Part shown: positions 54,632 through 63,515 of the stretch, piece after piece | Layout: every line of letters begins with the position of its first letter | How positions within the stretch are numbered: the first letter of the stretch is position 1 | Source of the DNA: Anaerolineales bacterium | Lineage (GTDB): Bacteria; Chloroflexota; Anaerolineae; Anaerolineales; UBA4823 | Reading direction: 5' to 3' | NCBI GenBank assembly: GCA_016932955.1 | Contig: JAFGBV010000189.1 | Span: 1-64,000 of the forward strand | DNA length: 64,000 bases | Translations under genes and position numbers: made by a program | Notes under the pieces: model-generated | The model's input: the letters and a program-made list of their open reading frames with translations, nothing else | Told to the model about the DNA's origin: nothing | Databases searched by the model: none

Positions 54632-54676
54632 CCGCCAGGGCGTTCTGCTTTTCCGGTGCGCCCTGGCGGGTTGTTT
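54632..54676 (+). terminator. Terminator after the sugar dehydrogenase
   Basis: A perfect 11-bp stem (54632-54642 with 54659-54669, CCGCCAGGGCG) is followed by GTTGTTTTGG. The methyltransferase start at 54692 lies only 16 bases later, so it probably has its own promoter or depends on read-through. Confidence 0.8.
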
Positions 54677-54691
54677 TGGCTGATATGTGAT

Positions 54692-55582
54692 ATGAATGAC
54701 CAGCGCCCCCCTGTCTGCAATTACGAAGGCTCAGATTACCAAAGCACGTTTTGGGATCGGGGCGAGCGCGCCTATGAGGATCAGGTTGAAGCCGTTGCTC
54801 TGCGGCGGCTGTTACCCCCATCCGGGGGGCTTCTGCTAGAGTTAGGCGCCGGAGCCGGGCGCAATACACTCCGTTATGCTGGCTTTGAGCGCGTGGTGCT
54901 GCTTGACTATTCCCTCACGCAATTACTCCAGGCCGCCCGCCGCCTGGGTTATAACAATCGCTATGTCTACGTTGCAGCCGATATCTACCGACTGCCCTTT
55001 GCGCCGGGCATCTTCGAAGCCGCCACCATGATCCGCACCCTGCACCACATGGTCGATGCTCCCCTGGCGCTGCGCCAGGTGCGTGGCTCTTTACGTCCGG
55101 GGGCGGTCTTTATCCTTGAATACGCTAATAAGCACAACCTGAAAGCAATCTTGCGTTACTTGCTCCGCATGCAGGATTGGAGTCCCTTCACCCTCGATCC
55201 GGTAGAGTTTGTGGAGCTTAATTACGATTTTCACCCCAAAGGCGTGCGCCGCTGGCTGGAGGAAGCCGGCTTTGCCTTAGAGCGTCAGCTCACTGTCTCT
55301 CACTTTCGCTTGCGGCTGCTCAAGCGCCTCCTGCCGCTGCGCTTGCTGGTTGCGCTGGATGCGATGATCCAGCCCACGGGTGATTGGTGGCAACTGACGC
55401 CGAGCATTTTCACTCGCAGTCATGCCGTAGGCGATACCCCGGTTGCCTCTCCGGGCAGCTTCTTCTCTTGCCCTGCCTGCGGCAGCATGGATTTGCAAGA
55501 ACAGCCGGAGCTGCTCTCCTGCACAGCCTGCGGCAAAGGTTGGCGCATTGTAGAAGGGATTTACGATTTCCGTGGGGTGTAA
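54692..55582 (+). CDS. SAM-dependent methyltransferase with C-terminal zinc ribbon
   Basis: About 296 aa. A class I SAM fold (LLELGAGAGRNTL motif I near residue 50, then TMIRTLHHMVDAPLALRQV motif) is followed by a four-Cys ribbon (CPAC near residue 265 and CTAC near 283) resembling Trm112. The fused ribbon is unusual, since most class I enzymes lack it. Acceptor unknown. The ATG at 54692 is chosen over upstream frames. It ends three bases before the convergent methyltransferase gene. Confidence 0.82.
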   Translation: MNDQRPPVCNYEGSDYQSTFWDRGERAYEDQVEAVALRRLLPPSGGLLLELGAGAGRNTLRYAGFERVVLLDYSLTQLLQAARRLGYNNRYVYVAADIYRLPFAPGIFEAATMIRTLHHMVDAPLALRQVRGSLRPGAVFILEYANKHNLKAILRYLLRMQDWSPFTLDPVEFVELNYDFHPKGVRRWLEEAGFALERQLTVSHFRLRLLKRLLPLRLLVALDAMIQPTGDWWQLTPSIFTRSHAVGDTPVASPGSFFSCPACGSMDLQEQPELLSCTACGKGWRIVEGIYDFRGV

Positions 55583-55585
55583 GTC

Positions 55586-56344
55586 TCAGTCGCTGGTTGC
55601 CAGCTTTTCGATCACCCAATAATGCGATAGCCCCAATTGGCGCGCAGGGGTCTTTTCCAGGAATTGAAGCATTTTTCGCAAAATACGCCCCGCGATTGGG
55701 AAATGGGCGATGATGTTATCGTATGCGCCGAAGATCACCGTGCGGGTGATGATGCTCACTGGCAGCCCATGGAACAGTTTTTCCAGGTCGCCCGCTGAGT
55801 AGACGCGCACATGCGGCGCGAGCCGGTTGCGCCAGCGCCGTGGCAGGTAATTCACCAACGGGATGTTGCCAAAGTGATACTTTCCCTGCCAGTAGATTCC
55901 GTGTGTTTCGAAGGGGTAGCCCCGGTTGGGCACAAAGAGCGTGATGCGCCCGCCAGGCATGAGCACACGCACCATCTCCTCCACTGCCCGGCGGTCATCC
56001 TGCACGTGCTCCAGCACCTCATGGCTCAAGATGAGGTCGAACCGCTCAGCCGCGAACGGCAGGTTTTCGCCTGCGGCATTCACGATCCTCGCCGAATGCT
56101 GGCTCGCTTCTCGGGCGCGCTCGAAATCATACTCCAACCCGCTCACAACACTGCCCAGCAGGGAAAGATGCTTTACATACATCCCCACGCCGCAGCCATT
56201 TTCCAAAACGCTGCCTCTCAGCCGTTCCCCCGCAGCCTCAACGATCATTCCGAGGCGTCTTTGCTGCCCGGCGCGCCATACATATGAGGGCTCGCCACAC
56301 AGCGCAGCCTTCTCGAGGGGCAGTTTGGTATCGGTATCACTCAT
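55586..56344 (-). CDS. SAM-dependent methyltransferase
   Basis: About 252 aa with a class I SAM motif (SVLENGCGVGMYVKHLSLLG) and a UbiE/COQ5-like motif IV (LILSHEVLEHVQDDRRAVEEMVRVLMPGGRITLFVPN). The target is unknown; it may act on a lipid or quinone. The ATG at 56344 overlaps the PNPOx-like stop by four bases. It is the last gene of the Atg22/ubiE/ubiX operon. Confidence 0.85.
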   Translation of the reverse strand: MSDTDTKLPLEKAALCGEPSYVWRAGQQRRLGMIVEAAGERLRGSVLENGCGVGMYVKHLSLLGSVVSGLEYDFERAREASQHSARIVNAAGENLPFAAERFDLILSHEVLEHVQDDRRAVEEMVRVLMPGGRITLFVPNRGYPFETHGIYWQGKYHFGNIPLVNYLPRRWRNRLAPHVRVYSAGDLEKLFHGLPVSIITRTVIFGAYDNIIAHFPIAGRILRKMLQFLEKTPARQLGLSHYWVIEKLATSD

Positions 56345-56802
56345 CTCAGCACCCACTCGCGTTTATGGCCGAAGCCCTGGCTGTTATCCACCAGGCGGAT
56401 CCAGGTCGGGATGAATAGATAGAGTGTATTGCGCACAACTACGCTTTTCAATGCTCTGACGAAAGGGAATTTATTGCGATACAGCCTCCAGGCATGCTGC
56501 CATGCTGTTCCGGGAGGGGTGATTTCAGCCCGCCCATGCAATTGCAAGCCTCGAATTTCTTGCCATACGTTCACCTGTGGGTAGATCGTAGCAGATGCCA
56601 GTGGATTCTCAGCCAGATCTCGCCCATGGTGCGTGTGGGGCTCGGAGAAGAAGTACAGGTGTAATGCGCTTTTACCTTCTGGCAATGTGCGTTCCAGGTC
56701 GGAGGGGTGTTCGGCTACGAAAAATACCGCTGCGGCGTGCGGCCCATCTTGCGGGTGGCAGGTAGCCAACGTCATTGTGGAGAGTGCGAGGAGTGATTGC
56801 AT
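56341..56802 (-). CDS. Pyridoxamine-phosphate-oxidase-like (split-barrel) protein
   Basis: A 153-aa flavin-binding split-barrel protein: TMTLATCHPQDGPHAAAVFFV strand pair, KSALHLYFFSEP and ENPLASATIYPQVNVW. Members bind FMN, F420 or heme and are often reductases or regulators. Its place beside ubiX, which makes prenyl-FMN, suggests a flavin link (inference). GTG at 56814 is an alternative start. Confidence 0.82.
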   Translation of the reverse strand: MQSLLALSTMTLATCHPQDGPHAAAVFFVAEHPSDLERTLPEGKSALHLYFFSEPHTHHGRDLAENPLASATIYPQVNVWQEIRGLQLHGRAEITPPGTAWQHAWRLYRNKFPFVRALKSVVVRNTLYLFIPTWIRLVDNSQGFGHKREWVLR

Positions 56803-56835
56803 GCTTGGTTGCACGGTCTAGCCGTTGACCGCTGC

Positions 56836-57405
56836 TTATACTCCTTCCCAGACATCGAACAGGTCGTTTTCGATGCCCAGCCGCTTGAGGATTCGCCCGA
56901 CTGTGTGATTGATGATGTCATCAACTCGTTGTGGGCGGGCATAAAAAGCAGGGACAGGAGGGAAGATCACCGCCCCGGCTTTTGCAGCCAGGCGCATCAG
57001 GCGAATATGCCCCCCATGGAGTGGCGTTTCGCGCACCACCAGCACCAATGGTCGCCCTTCTTTCAGGGTCACATCCGCTGCCCGCGCCATCAGGTCATGG
57101 GTGTAGGAATTGGCCACCGCCGAAAGCGTCTTGATCGAGCAGGGGATGATCACCATGGCCAGTGTTGCGAAAGAACCTGAGGCGATCGGCGCCCCAATAT
57201 CCTTGTGGCTGTAATGTGTGTGTGCCAGCTCCAGTACCTGCCTGACTTGCCAGTCTGTTTCCTGGGCAATGGTGATCTCTGCTGCGGGGGATACGATCAG
57301 GTGGGTTTCGATCTCTCTCCCTTGCAGCATTTCCAGAAGACGGATGCCCAGGATCGCCCCCGATGCCCCGCTGATACCGACAATGAGGCGCTCTGCCTTC
57401 TTCAT
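56836..57405 (-). CDS. ubiX: UbiX-type flavin prenyltransferase
   Basis: A 189-aa UbiX/Pad1-family flavoprotein that attaches a dimethylallyl group to FMN, making the prenyl-FMN cofactor of UbiD decarboxylases. Motifs: GISGASGAILGIRLLE (phosphate loop), HLIVSPAAEITIAQET, the active-site Ser/Thr region SGSFATLAMVIIPCSIKTLSA and RPLVLVVRETPLHGGHIRLM. The ATG at 57405 overlaps the ubiE stop by four bases. No ubiD is in the window. Confidence 0.93.
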   Translation of the reverse strand: MKKAERLIVGISGASGAILGIRLLEMLQGREIETHLIVSPAAEITIAQETDWQVRQVLELAHTHYSHKDIGAPIASGSFATLAMVIIPCSIKTLSAVANSYTHDLMARAADVTLKEGRPLVLVVRETPLHGGHIRLMRLAAKAGAVIFPPVPAFYARPQRVDDIINHTVGRILKRLGIENDLFDVWEGV

Positions 57406-58112
57406 TTGCACACCCCCCAATGGATGGCAATCGTGCCCAACATCAGGCGGCGGAACCCCACCTGCCCGAAGCCAGCCAGCACCAGCCGCCCTGCCAGCAT
57501 CTCTGCCTCCAGGAAGCCCTCTGTCGACTCGGGCAGGTAAGTGTAGGCCTGGCTGTTACCCGCCAGGATTTTGCCCAGCAGGGGAATCACCGTATGAAAA
57601 TAGAAACCAATCAGGGGCGATATCAGGTTGCGGGCAGGGGGCGTGGTATCGAGAACGACAATTGTTCCCCCCGGCTTGAGCACCCGCTTTTGCTCGCCCA
57701 GCGCCTGCATCAGGTCGCTCACGTTGCGCAGTAAAAAGCCCGAGATCACCGCATCGAATGTGCAATCGGGGAAGGGGAGTTGTACCGCATCTGCCGCTGA
57801 CCATTCTGGCGTAGCATCGCCGCCGTGCTGGTGTGTTTTGCCGTGCTGCATCATTGCCAGGGTGAAATCAGCTGCAATCACCTGGCAGCCCGGCGCTTGC
57901 CGCAGCGCCTCCCGGCTCAGGTCGCCCGTCCCTGCGCCTATGTCGAGCACGATGCTTTTGCTGTTTATTCCCGCGCGGCGGATCACTTCTTGCCTCCAAC
58001 GCGAATCTTGCCCGGCGGTCATTAGCTGGTTCATCAGATCATAGTGCGGAGCGATGTGCGTAAACATGCCCTGCACATCTTGAGGGCGTTTGCTGCTGGG
58101 CAGATCAGGCAT
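57402..58112 (-). CDS. ubiE: Demethylmenaquinone methyltransferase (UbiE/MenG-like)
   Basis: About 236 aa. The UbiE/COQ5 SAM methyltransferase motifs are present: DVQGMFTHIAPHYDLMNQLMTAGQDSRWRQEVI near the start, VLDIGAGTGDLSREAL (motif I), FDAVISGFLLRNVSDLMQAL and a final GTIAIHWGVCK. In a Chloroflexota-like genome it would convert demethylmenaquinone to menaquinone. The ATG at 58112 overlaps the end of the upstream transporter by eight bases; earlier in-frame starts also exist. Confidence 0.93.
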   Translation of the reverse strand: MPDLPSSKRPQDVQGMFTHIAPHYDLMNQLMTAGQDSRWRQEVIRRAGINSKSIVLDIGAGTGDLSREALRQAPGCQVIAADFTLAMMQHGKTHQHGGDATPEWSAADAVQLPFPDCTFDAVISGFLLRNVSDLMQALGEQKRVLKPGGTIVVLDTTPPARNLISPLIGFYFHTVIPLLGKILAGNSQAYTYLPESTEGFLEAEMLAGRLVLAGFGQVGFRRLMLGTIAIHWGVCK

Positions 58113-60111
58113 CCTGTTTCTTGAGTAATAAGGCATCTTCTTGCTGCGCCGTCCGCTGCCCTTCCGCAATATTGACGCGCGTCAGGATCAGCCCGCCAAT
58201 GATGAATAGTGCGATCAGGCTGAGCACAGCGGGCCGGCTGCTGCCAAAGATCGTTCCCGCCAGGGCGAACAGCAAGGGGCCGATGATCGCCGAGAACTTT
58301 TCCATCACGCCGAACATCCCGAAGAACTCGCCGCTCTTGGCTGCTGGTGACATCCCGGCGTAGATGCTGCGGCTGAGCGCCTGGCTGCCTCCCTGCACAA
58401 TCGAGACCATCCATGCCAATGTCCAGAATTCGACCACGGAGTCCAGGAAATACCCCCACACCGCAATGACGGCGTAGATCACCAATGCCAGTAAAACGCT
58501 GCGCTTGGTATCCATCCGTTCTGCCAGTCCAGAAAAGAGAGCCTTGCCTAGCAGCCAGGCCAGCCCCAGGCAAATTGCCTCCACCCCAATGATCAATCCC
58601 AGGATCATCCCCAGGTTGCTCTTCGGGGTGGGCGGGAGAATGATGATGCTGCGCACAGACATGACATTGCCCTGGCTGAGCGGATCTGTTTCCGCTGCGT
58701 TGATCAGGCTGAGCGTGTGCTCGCCTGCTTCGCTGGCTACGAAGGTTTCGCTTAACTCGTAGCGTTGGCTGGAGCTATAGGTGTTTATGCTGGTTACCAG
58801 GTTGCCATCCTTGTCGGTCGGGGTCTGACCATCGATCTGCACGATCCATGTTCCGTGATCCGGCCCGCTGCCATATACCACCTCAACCTGCTGGCCATTG
58901 AAGGCAAAATCAAGCTGCGCGCCAGGCTGAAGGGCCTGTAGATAAACAACATCCTCTTTCAGCCCGGTCGTGTCTTTAGAGATGGCATTGGACTGCCAGG
59001 TTCCTGTGCGCTGGATGCGCTCATCCGATATTGCGTAACTGCCTTGTCCCGCTGCGGTCGCCGTATCGGCAAAGGGTGCAAGGCGTTTTCCGCTGACGTT
59101 GACCGGGAGCATGCGTGCACCGAGGATACCCGTTAGTGGCAAAGCAACGATGTTGAAGATCACAAAACCCAGGAAGAACGGGCGCCGCTTTTCGCTGCGG
59201 CTGGGCAGGCGGCCAAAAATCAAGCTGTAGGGGATGCCCACGAATTGCACCAGCAACAACGCCAGGATTAACTCCACACTGCTAAAGCCCAGCTCTGCGC
59301 CATAGATCGCCGCCACGCCGATGATTGTGCCAATCCCATCATTGTAGATCAAGAATGCGATCAGGAATTTGAACAGCTCACGGTACTGGCGGATATCTTT
59401 CAGGGTTGCTGCCAGCCGCGAGAAGCTTGCTACAATGATGCTCTTCCCCTCGTCACTTTTGGCTGTGGCAGCAGGCGGCTCTGGAACAAGCCGCATTAGC
59501 GGTATGCTAAACACTGCCCACCAGATCGCGACGCTCAGGAATGAAAGCCGTGCTCCCCACGTGCCTGGCAGAAAGTTGATCATCACCACGTTGATTGCCA
59601 GTAGCAGCCCGCCGCCCAGATAGCCCATGGCGTAACCGCGCGCCGAGACCCGATCTTGATCTTCGTGTCGCGCCACGTGTGGAAGTAGAGAATCGTAAAA
59701 CGAATTTGCTCCATTGAAGCCGATCCGCCCCAGGATACCCAGGATAGAGGCTAAGACCCAGTCTCCTGTCTCTACCAGCACCAGTAGTGCAGTGCTCAAG
59801 ATACCCAGGCTGGCGAAGAAAGCCAACATGCGTTTCTTGCTCCGCGCCACATCAGAAATGGTTCCCAGGATGGGTGAAAGGATGGCCACAAGCAGTAATG
59901 AAATGCTCAACCCGAAGCTCCAATAAGCTGTGGCAACTGCCGGACTGGGCAGGGTGCTGCCTGCCACCTGACTAAAGTACACTGGTAAAACAGCTGCCAG
60001 GATCGTCGTGGCAAACGCTGAGTTGGCCCAATCGTACATTGTCCAGGCAGAAATACGGCGTTTGTAGGTGGCTTCGTCGGAAGATGAGGGAGCAGTAATT
60101 GTGGCTGCCAA
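58105..60111 (-). CDS. Atg22/UMF1-type MFS transporter with inserted exterior domain
   Basis: A 668-aa polytopic protein. Helices 1-8 (about residues 25-330) show the Atg22/UMF1 pattern (WTMYDWANSAFATTILAAVLP, then GFNGANSFYDSLLPHVA). Residues about 334-495 form a soluble beta-rich insert (GPDHGTWIVQIDGQ, YELSETFVASEAGEHTLSLINAA), which resembles carbohydrate-binding beta-sandwich modules. Helices then resume (NLGMILGLIIGVEAICLGLAWLL) to the end. The substrate is unknown. It heads the operon with ubiE, ubiX, a PNPOx-like protein and a methyltransferase. A TATAAT lies on the minus strand upstream (about 60171-60176). Confidence 0.85.
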   Translation of the reverse strand: MAATITAPSSSDEATYKRRISAWTMYDWANSAFATTILAAVLPVYFSQVAGSTLPSPAVATAYWSFGLSISLLLVAILSPILGTISDVARSKKRMLAFFASLGILSTALLVLVETGDWVLASILGILGRIGFNGANSFYDSLLPHVARHEDQDRVSARGYAMGYLGGGLLLAINVVMINFLPGTWGARLSFLSVAIWWAVFSIPLMRLVPEPPAATAKSDEGKSIIVASFSRLAATLKDIRQYRELFKFLIAFLIYNDGIGTIIGVAAIYGAELGFSSVELILALLLVQFVGIPYSLIFGRLPSRSEKRRPFFLGFVIFNIVALPLTGILGARMLPVNVSGKRLAPFADTATAAGQGSYAISDERIQRTGTWQSNAISKDTTGLKEDVVYLQALQPGAQLDFAFNGQQVEVVYGSGPDHGTWIVQIDGQTPTDKDGNLVTSINTYSSSQRYELSETFVASEAGEHTLSLINAAETDPLSQGNVMSVRSIIILPPTPKSNLGMILGLIIGVEAICLGLAWLLGKALFSGLAERMDTKRSVLLALVIYAVIAVWGYFLDSVVEFWTLAWMVSIVQGGSQALSRSIYAGMSPAAKSGEFFGMFGVMEKFSAIIGPLLFALAGTIFGSSRPAVLSLIALFIIGGLILTRVNIAEGQRTAQQEDALLLKKQDA

Positions 60112-60417
60112 GGGTACCTCCTGGGTTAATGATCCCCAAATTTACGGATAGGTTCATTTGATGTAGGTTGATTATAACAGGATGAGAGTTGGATCGAATG
60201 GTAACATCCCGCCTAATTCAGCGTTATAATTATTACGCATTTCCCTGTTGCCTGGGCTGATCTGTGCCATTATTGTATATTTATCCCGCGATTTATCCCA
60301 ACCTTGACCAGGCGCGACGGGGGAAACCAGGAGTTCCACTTGCAGGATGGGTGGGTTGATTTGCTGTCTCAGCCTAGCATTAGTGGATGAAATGATCCGG
60401 GTAAAGGAGCCTGCCGT
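60112..60417. promoter_or_regulatory. Divergent promoter region
   Basis: A 306-base gap between the MFS gene and the PIN/TRAM gene. It has TATAAT motifs on both strands and an 18-bp near-palindrome at 60221-60238 (GCGTTATAATTATTACGC) that may be an operator. A TTTATCCC direct repeat is near 60281-60300. No coding gene was recognised. Confidence 0.55.
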
Positions 60418-61476
60418 ATGAGCACTGAGTTCGTTTTCCGCTTGATTGGGATGGTTATGTTTTCTGTTTTGGGGGTTTATATCGGGATTTATCTGGGCAA
60501 AGAGATAGACCAATCTCCAGAAGCTACTGCCGTTTTGATAGGCTTGGTTGGGTCGTTGTTCGGCTTGATCATGACGCCTTACCTTACCACACGCCCCATG
60601 CGCGCCATTCGCAGGGTGCTGCTGAGTGTTTCAACGCAGACCCTGGTTGCTGGGCTTGCAGGGTTGGTGGTGGGGTTGGCAATTGCCGCCTTGCTTACTT
60701 TCCCGCTTTCCTTGCTGCCAGAGCCTTTTGGCAAAATCTTACCCTTTGCAGGCGTTCTCCTATTTAGCTATTTTGGCATTGCCGTTTTCGTTATGCGCCA
60801 GAATGATATCTTTAATGTTGTTCGCATGCTACCAGGTCGCACCGGCGAAACGGATAACCCTCCAGCAGGGCAGGGTCTGCGCTCAACCCTCTTGGATACC
60901 AGTGTGATCATTGACGGGCGCATTGTGGATATCGCCCGCTCTGGCTTCTTGTATGGAACATTGCTCATCCCCCGCTTTGTACTTGGAGAGCTTCAATATA
61001 TTGCTGATTCTTCCGATACCCTGCGCCGCCAGCGCGGGCGGCGCGGCATGGAAGTGATCTCTCAATTGCAAAAAGATACCAGTGTGCCGGTGAAGATCAG
61101 CGATATGGATGTCGAAGGTATGCGCGAGGTTGATGACAAGCTGGTGGTTCTGGCTCGCCAGTTGCGCTGTCCGATCCTCACCAATGACTATAATCTGAAC
61201 CGCATTGCTGAGCTGCAAGGCGTCACAGTGCTTAACGTAAATGAGCTGGCAAATGCGGTGAAGCTCGTTTTCCTCCCTGGCGAATCATTGGATGTCACCA
61301 TCATTCAAGAGGGCAAGGAGATTGGCCAGGGTGTTGGTTACCTGGATGATGGCACGATGGTGGTGGTGGAGGATGGGCGTGGTTTCCTGGATAGGGAAAC
61401 TTCCGTCACGGTAACCAAGGTTTTGCAGACAGCTGCTGGGCGGATGATCTTCGCCCGGCTTGGCAAAGAAGAATGA
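60418..61476 (+). CDS. YacL-like PIN/TRAM membrane protein
   Basis: A 352-aa protein: four N-terminal membrane helices (about 5-125), a PIN-type nuclease domain with LLDTSVIIDGR at about 159-169 and CPILTNDYNLN near 245-255 (two of the metal Asp), and a C-terminal TRAM domain (QEGKEIGQGVGYLDDGTMVVVEDG). In Firmicutes and Actinobacteria this protein lies before isoprenoid or cysS genes. RNA cleavage is possible but unproven. cysS follows 21 bases later. Confidence 0.9.
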   Translation: MSTEFVFRLIGMVMFSVLGVYIGIYLGKEIDQSPEATAVLIGLVGSLFGLIMTPYLTTRPMRAIRRVLLSVSTQTLVAGLAGLVVGLAIAALLTFPLSLLPEPFGKILPFAGVLLFSYFGIAVFVMRQNDIFNVVRMLPGRTGETDNPPAGQGLRSTLLDTSVIIDGRIVDIARSGFLYGTLLIPRFVLGELQYIADSSDTLRRQRGRRGMEVISQLQKDTSVPVKISDMDVEGMREVDDKLVVLARQLRCPILTNDYNLNRIAELQGVTVLNVNELANAVKLVFLPGESLDVTIIQEGKEIGQGVGYLDDGTMVVVEDGRGFLDRETSVTVTKVLQTAAGRMIFARLGKEE

Positions 61477-61497
61477 TCTCATACGAGGAGATTTACG

Positions 61498-62895
61498 ATG
61501 TCATTGCGAGTTTATAACACATTGACAAGGCAAAAAGAAGATTTCGTCACCCTCAAGCCTGGGCGGGTGACGATGTACGTCTGCGGGCCGACCGTTTACG
61601 ACCGCGCTCATGTGGGCCATGCGATGTCCGCGTTGGTATTCGATATCATCCGCCGTTACCTGGAGTATAGTGGCTACCACGTGGAACATGCGATGAATTA
61701 CACTGATGTCGATGACAAGATCATTCAGCGTGCCAACCAGAAGGGTATAGAGCCAATTAAACTGGCAGAACAGTACATAAACGAGTATATGCATCATTTG
61801 GGTGATTTGAACGTGTTGCCTGCCACCTTCTATCCCCGTGCTACCCAGGAGATCCCTTACATTGTTCAGATGATCCGTGAGCTTGGGGAGAAAGGCTATG
61901 CCTATGAGGTGGACGGTGATGTGTATTTCCGTGTCACCAACGACGCTGATTATGGGCGCTTGTCGGGTCGGCGGCTGGAAGATATGCAAGCCGGAGCGCG
62001 CATCAGCGTGGATGATCGCAAAGAGCACCCTATGGATTTCGCCCTCTGGAAAGCCTCCAAGCCCGGAGAACCGGCCTGGGAAAGCCCCTGGGGCATGGGC
62101 AGACCGGGCTGGCATATTGAGTGCTCGGTGATGAGCATGCACCACTTGGGCGAGCAAATTGACATCCACGGCGGCGGGAATGATCTGATCTTCCCTCACC
62201 ACGAGAACGAGATCGCCCAAACCGAAAGTGTCACTGGTAAGCCCTTTGCGCGCTACTGGATTCATAATGGCATGATGCAATTGGCTGGCGAGAAAATGTC
62301 CAAATCCCTGGGAAACCTGGTGACGATTGAGGAATTTCTCTCTGCACATGAAGGCGATGTGCTGCGCATGATGGTGTTGAATTCCAGTTATCGCAACCCG
62401 TTGACCTTTAGCGATGATGTTATTGCCCAGGCAGAGCGAAGCCTGGAGCGGATGCGCCTCGCCTTGCGTCCGTCCACAGTCGCGGCGCAGGGGCCATCTG
62501 TCGAAATAGCTCAGCCCCTGGCCCGCCAGGTGGAAACCACCCGCCAGGGTTTCCGCGAGTCAATGGATGATGATTTCAACACTGCAGGTGCGCTGGGGTA
62601 TCTCTTTGACCTGGTGCGGGTGATCAATCAAGCGCGCGATGCGGGCGTTGCTCCAGATGCATTGCAGCCAGCCCAGGATTTGCTGCGCGAGCTGATGGGC
62701 GTGTTAGGCTTGCGCGCCCAGCGCATGATCGAGGGCGGGCAGGCCGCCCCGTTTCTCGACCTGCTGGTCGAGATCCGCCGTGAGCTGCGTCAGCAGAAAT
62801 TGTGGGCTCTTTCCGATCAAGTGCGCGATCGCCTAGCGCAGTTGGGTGTCTTGCTGGAAGATAGCAAAGACGGCACCACTTGGCGATGGAAATAA
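61498..62895 (+). CDS. cysS: Cysteinyl-tRNA synthetase
   Basis: A 465-aa class I synthetase. The HIGH-type motif reads HVGH (38-41) in [13 protein letters not shown], with the zinc-binding Cys residues nearby, and the KMSKS motif is perfect (EKMSKSLGN at about 265-273). The helical anticodon domain is present. It charges tRNA-Cys. No T-box leader is seen before this gene, unlike serS and thrS. It overlaps the next gene by ten bases. Confidence 0.97.
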   Translation: MSLRVYNTLTRQKEDFVTLKPGRVTMYVCGPTVYDRAHVGHAMSALVFDIIRRYLEYSGYHVEHAMNYTDVDDKIIQRANQKGIEPIKLAEQYINEYMHHLGDLNVLPATFYPRATQEIPYIVQMIRELGEKGYAYEVDGDVYFRVTNDADYGRLSGRRLEDMQAGARISVDDRKEHPMDFALWKASKPGEPAWESPWGMGRPGWHIECSVMSMHHLGEQIDIHGGGNDLIFPHHENEIAQTESVTGKPFARYWIHNGMMQLAGEKMSKSLGNLVTIEEFLSAHEGDVLRMMVLNSSYRNPLTFSDDVIAQAERSLERMRLALRPSTVAAQGPSVEIAQPLARQVETTRQGFRESMDDDFNTAGALGYLFDLVRVINQARDAGVAPDALQPAQDLLRELMGVLGLRAQRMIEGGQAAPFLDLLVEIRRELRQQKLWALSDQVRDRLAQLGVLLEDSKDGTTWRWK

Positions 62896-63515
62896 ACCCC
62901 TTCCCCGCTAGCGATTTTGATGATTGGGCGAGCACCTATGATCGAAGTGTGCTGGATGAAGCCCAATTTCCTTTCATCGGCTATCATCAGGCTCTGGATA
63001 CGGTAGCATGCCTGGCTGCTCCCCAGCCTGGGATGCGCGTGTTGGACCTCGGCACCGGCACCGGCAACCTGGCAGCGCTTTTTGCCTCCCGGGGGTGCTT
63101 TCTGTGGGGCACGGATTTCTCGGCAAAGATGCTGGCTGAGGCGCGGCGCAAGCTGCCCAGTGCCCAATTTCTCCAGGCAGATCTTTGCCTGGGCTGGCCT
63201 GCTGCGCTTCCCCCCACTTTCGAGCGCATCGTTTCTGCCTACGTCTTCCATCATTTTGATCTCATCGAAAAGGTCAGCCTCTCCGCCAGCCTGGCGCAGC
63301 ACCTCGCCCCGCAGGGTAAACTGCTCATCGCCGACATTGCCTTTCCCGATCAGGGTAAAATGGAGGAAGTCCGCCGGATGGCTGCGGATGTGTGGGATGA
63401 TGAGTACTATTGGATCGCGGATCAGTCCATTGCCGCGCTGCACCAAGCTGGGCTGCTGGCCTCATTTATGCCCGTCTCGATTTGTGCCGGGGTGTTCGTG
63501 ATGGAAAAGCGATGA
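62886..63515 (+). CDS. SAM-dependent methyltransferase (YrrT-like)
   Basis: A 209-aa class I SAM methyltransferase: [23 protein letters not shown] near the start, [20 protein letters not shown] as motif I, then [21 protein letters not shown]. The layout resembles YrrT, which works in sulfur amino acid recycling in Bacillus, and cysS proximity would fit; this is inference. The ATG at 62886 lies in the end of cysS. It overlaps the rlmB-type gene by four bases. Confidence 0.82.
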   Translation: MEINPFPASDFDDWASTYDRSVLDEAQFPFIGYHQALDTVACLAAPQPGMRVLDLGTGTGNLAALFASRGCFLWGTDFSAKMLAEARRKLPSAQFLQADLCLGWPAALPPTFERIVSAYVFHHFDLIEKVSLSASLAQHLAPQGKLLIADIAFPDQGKMEEVRRMAADVWDDEYYWIADQSIAALHQAGLLASFMPVSICAGVFVMEKR

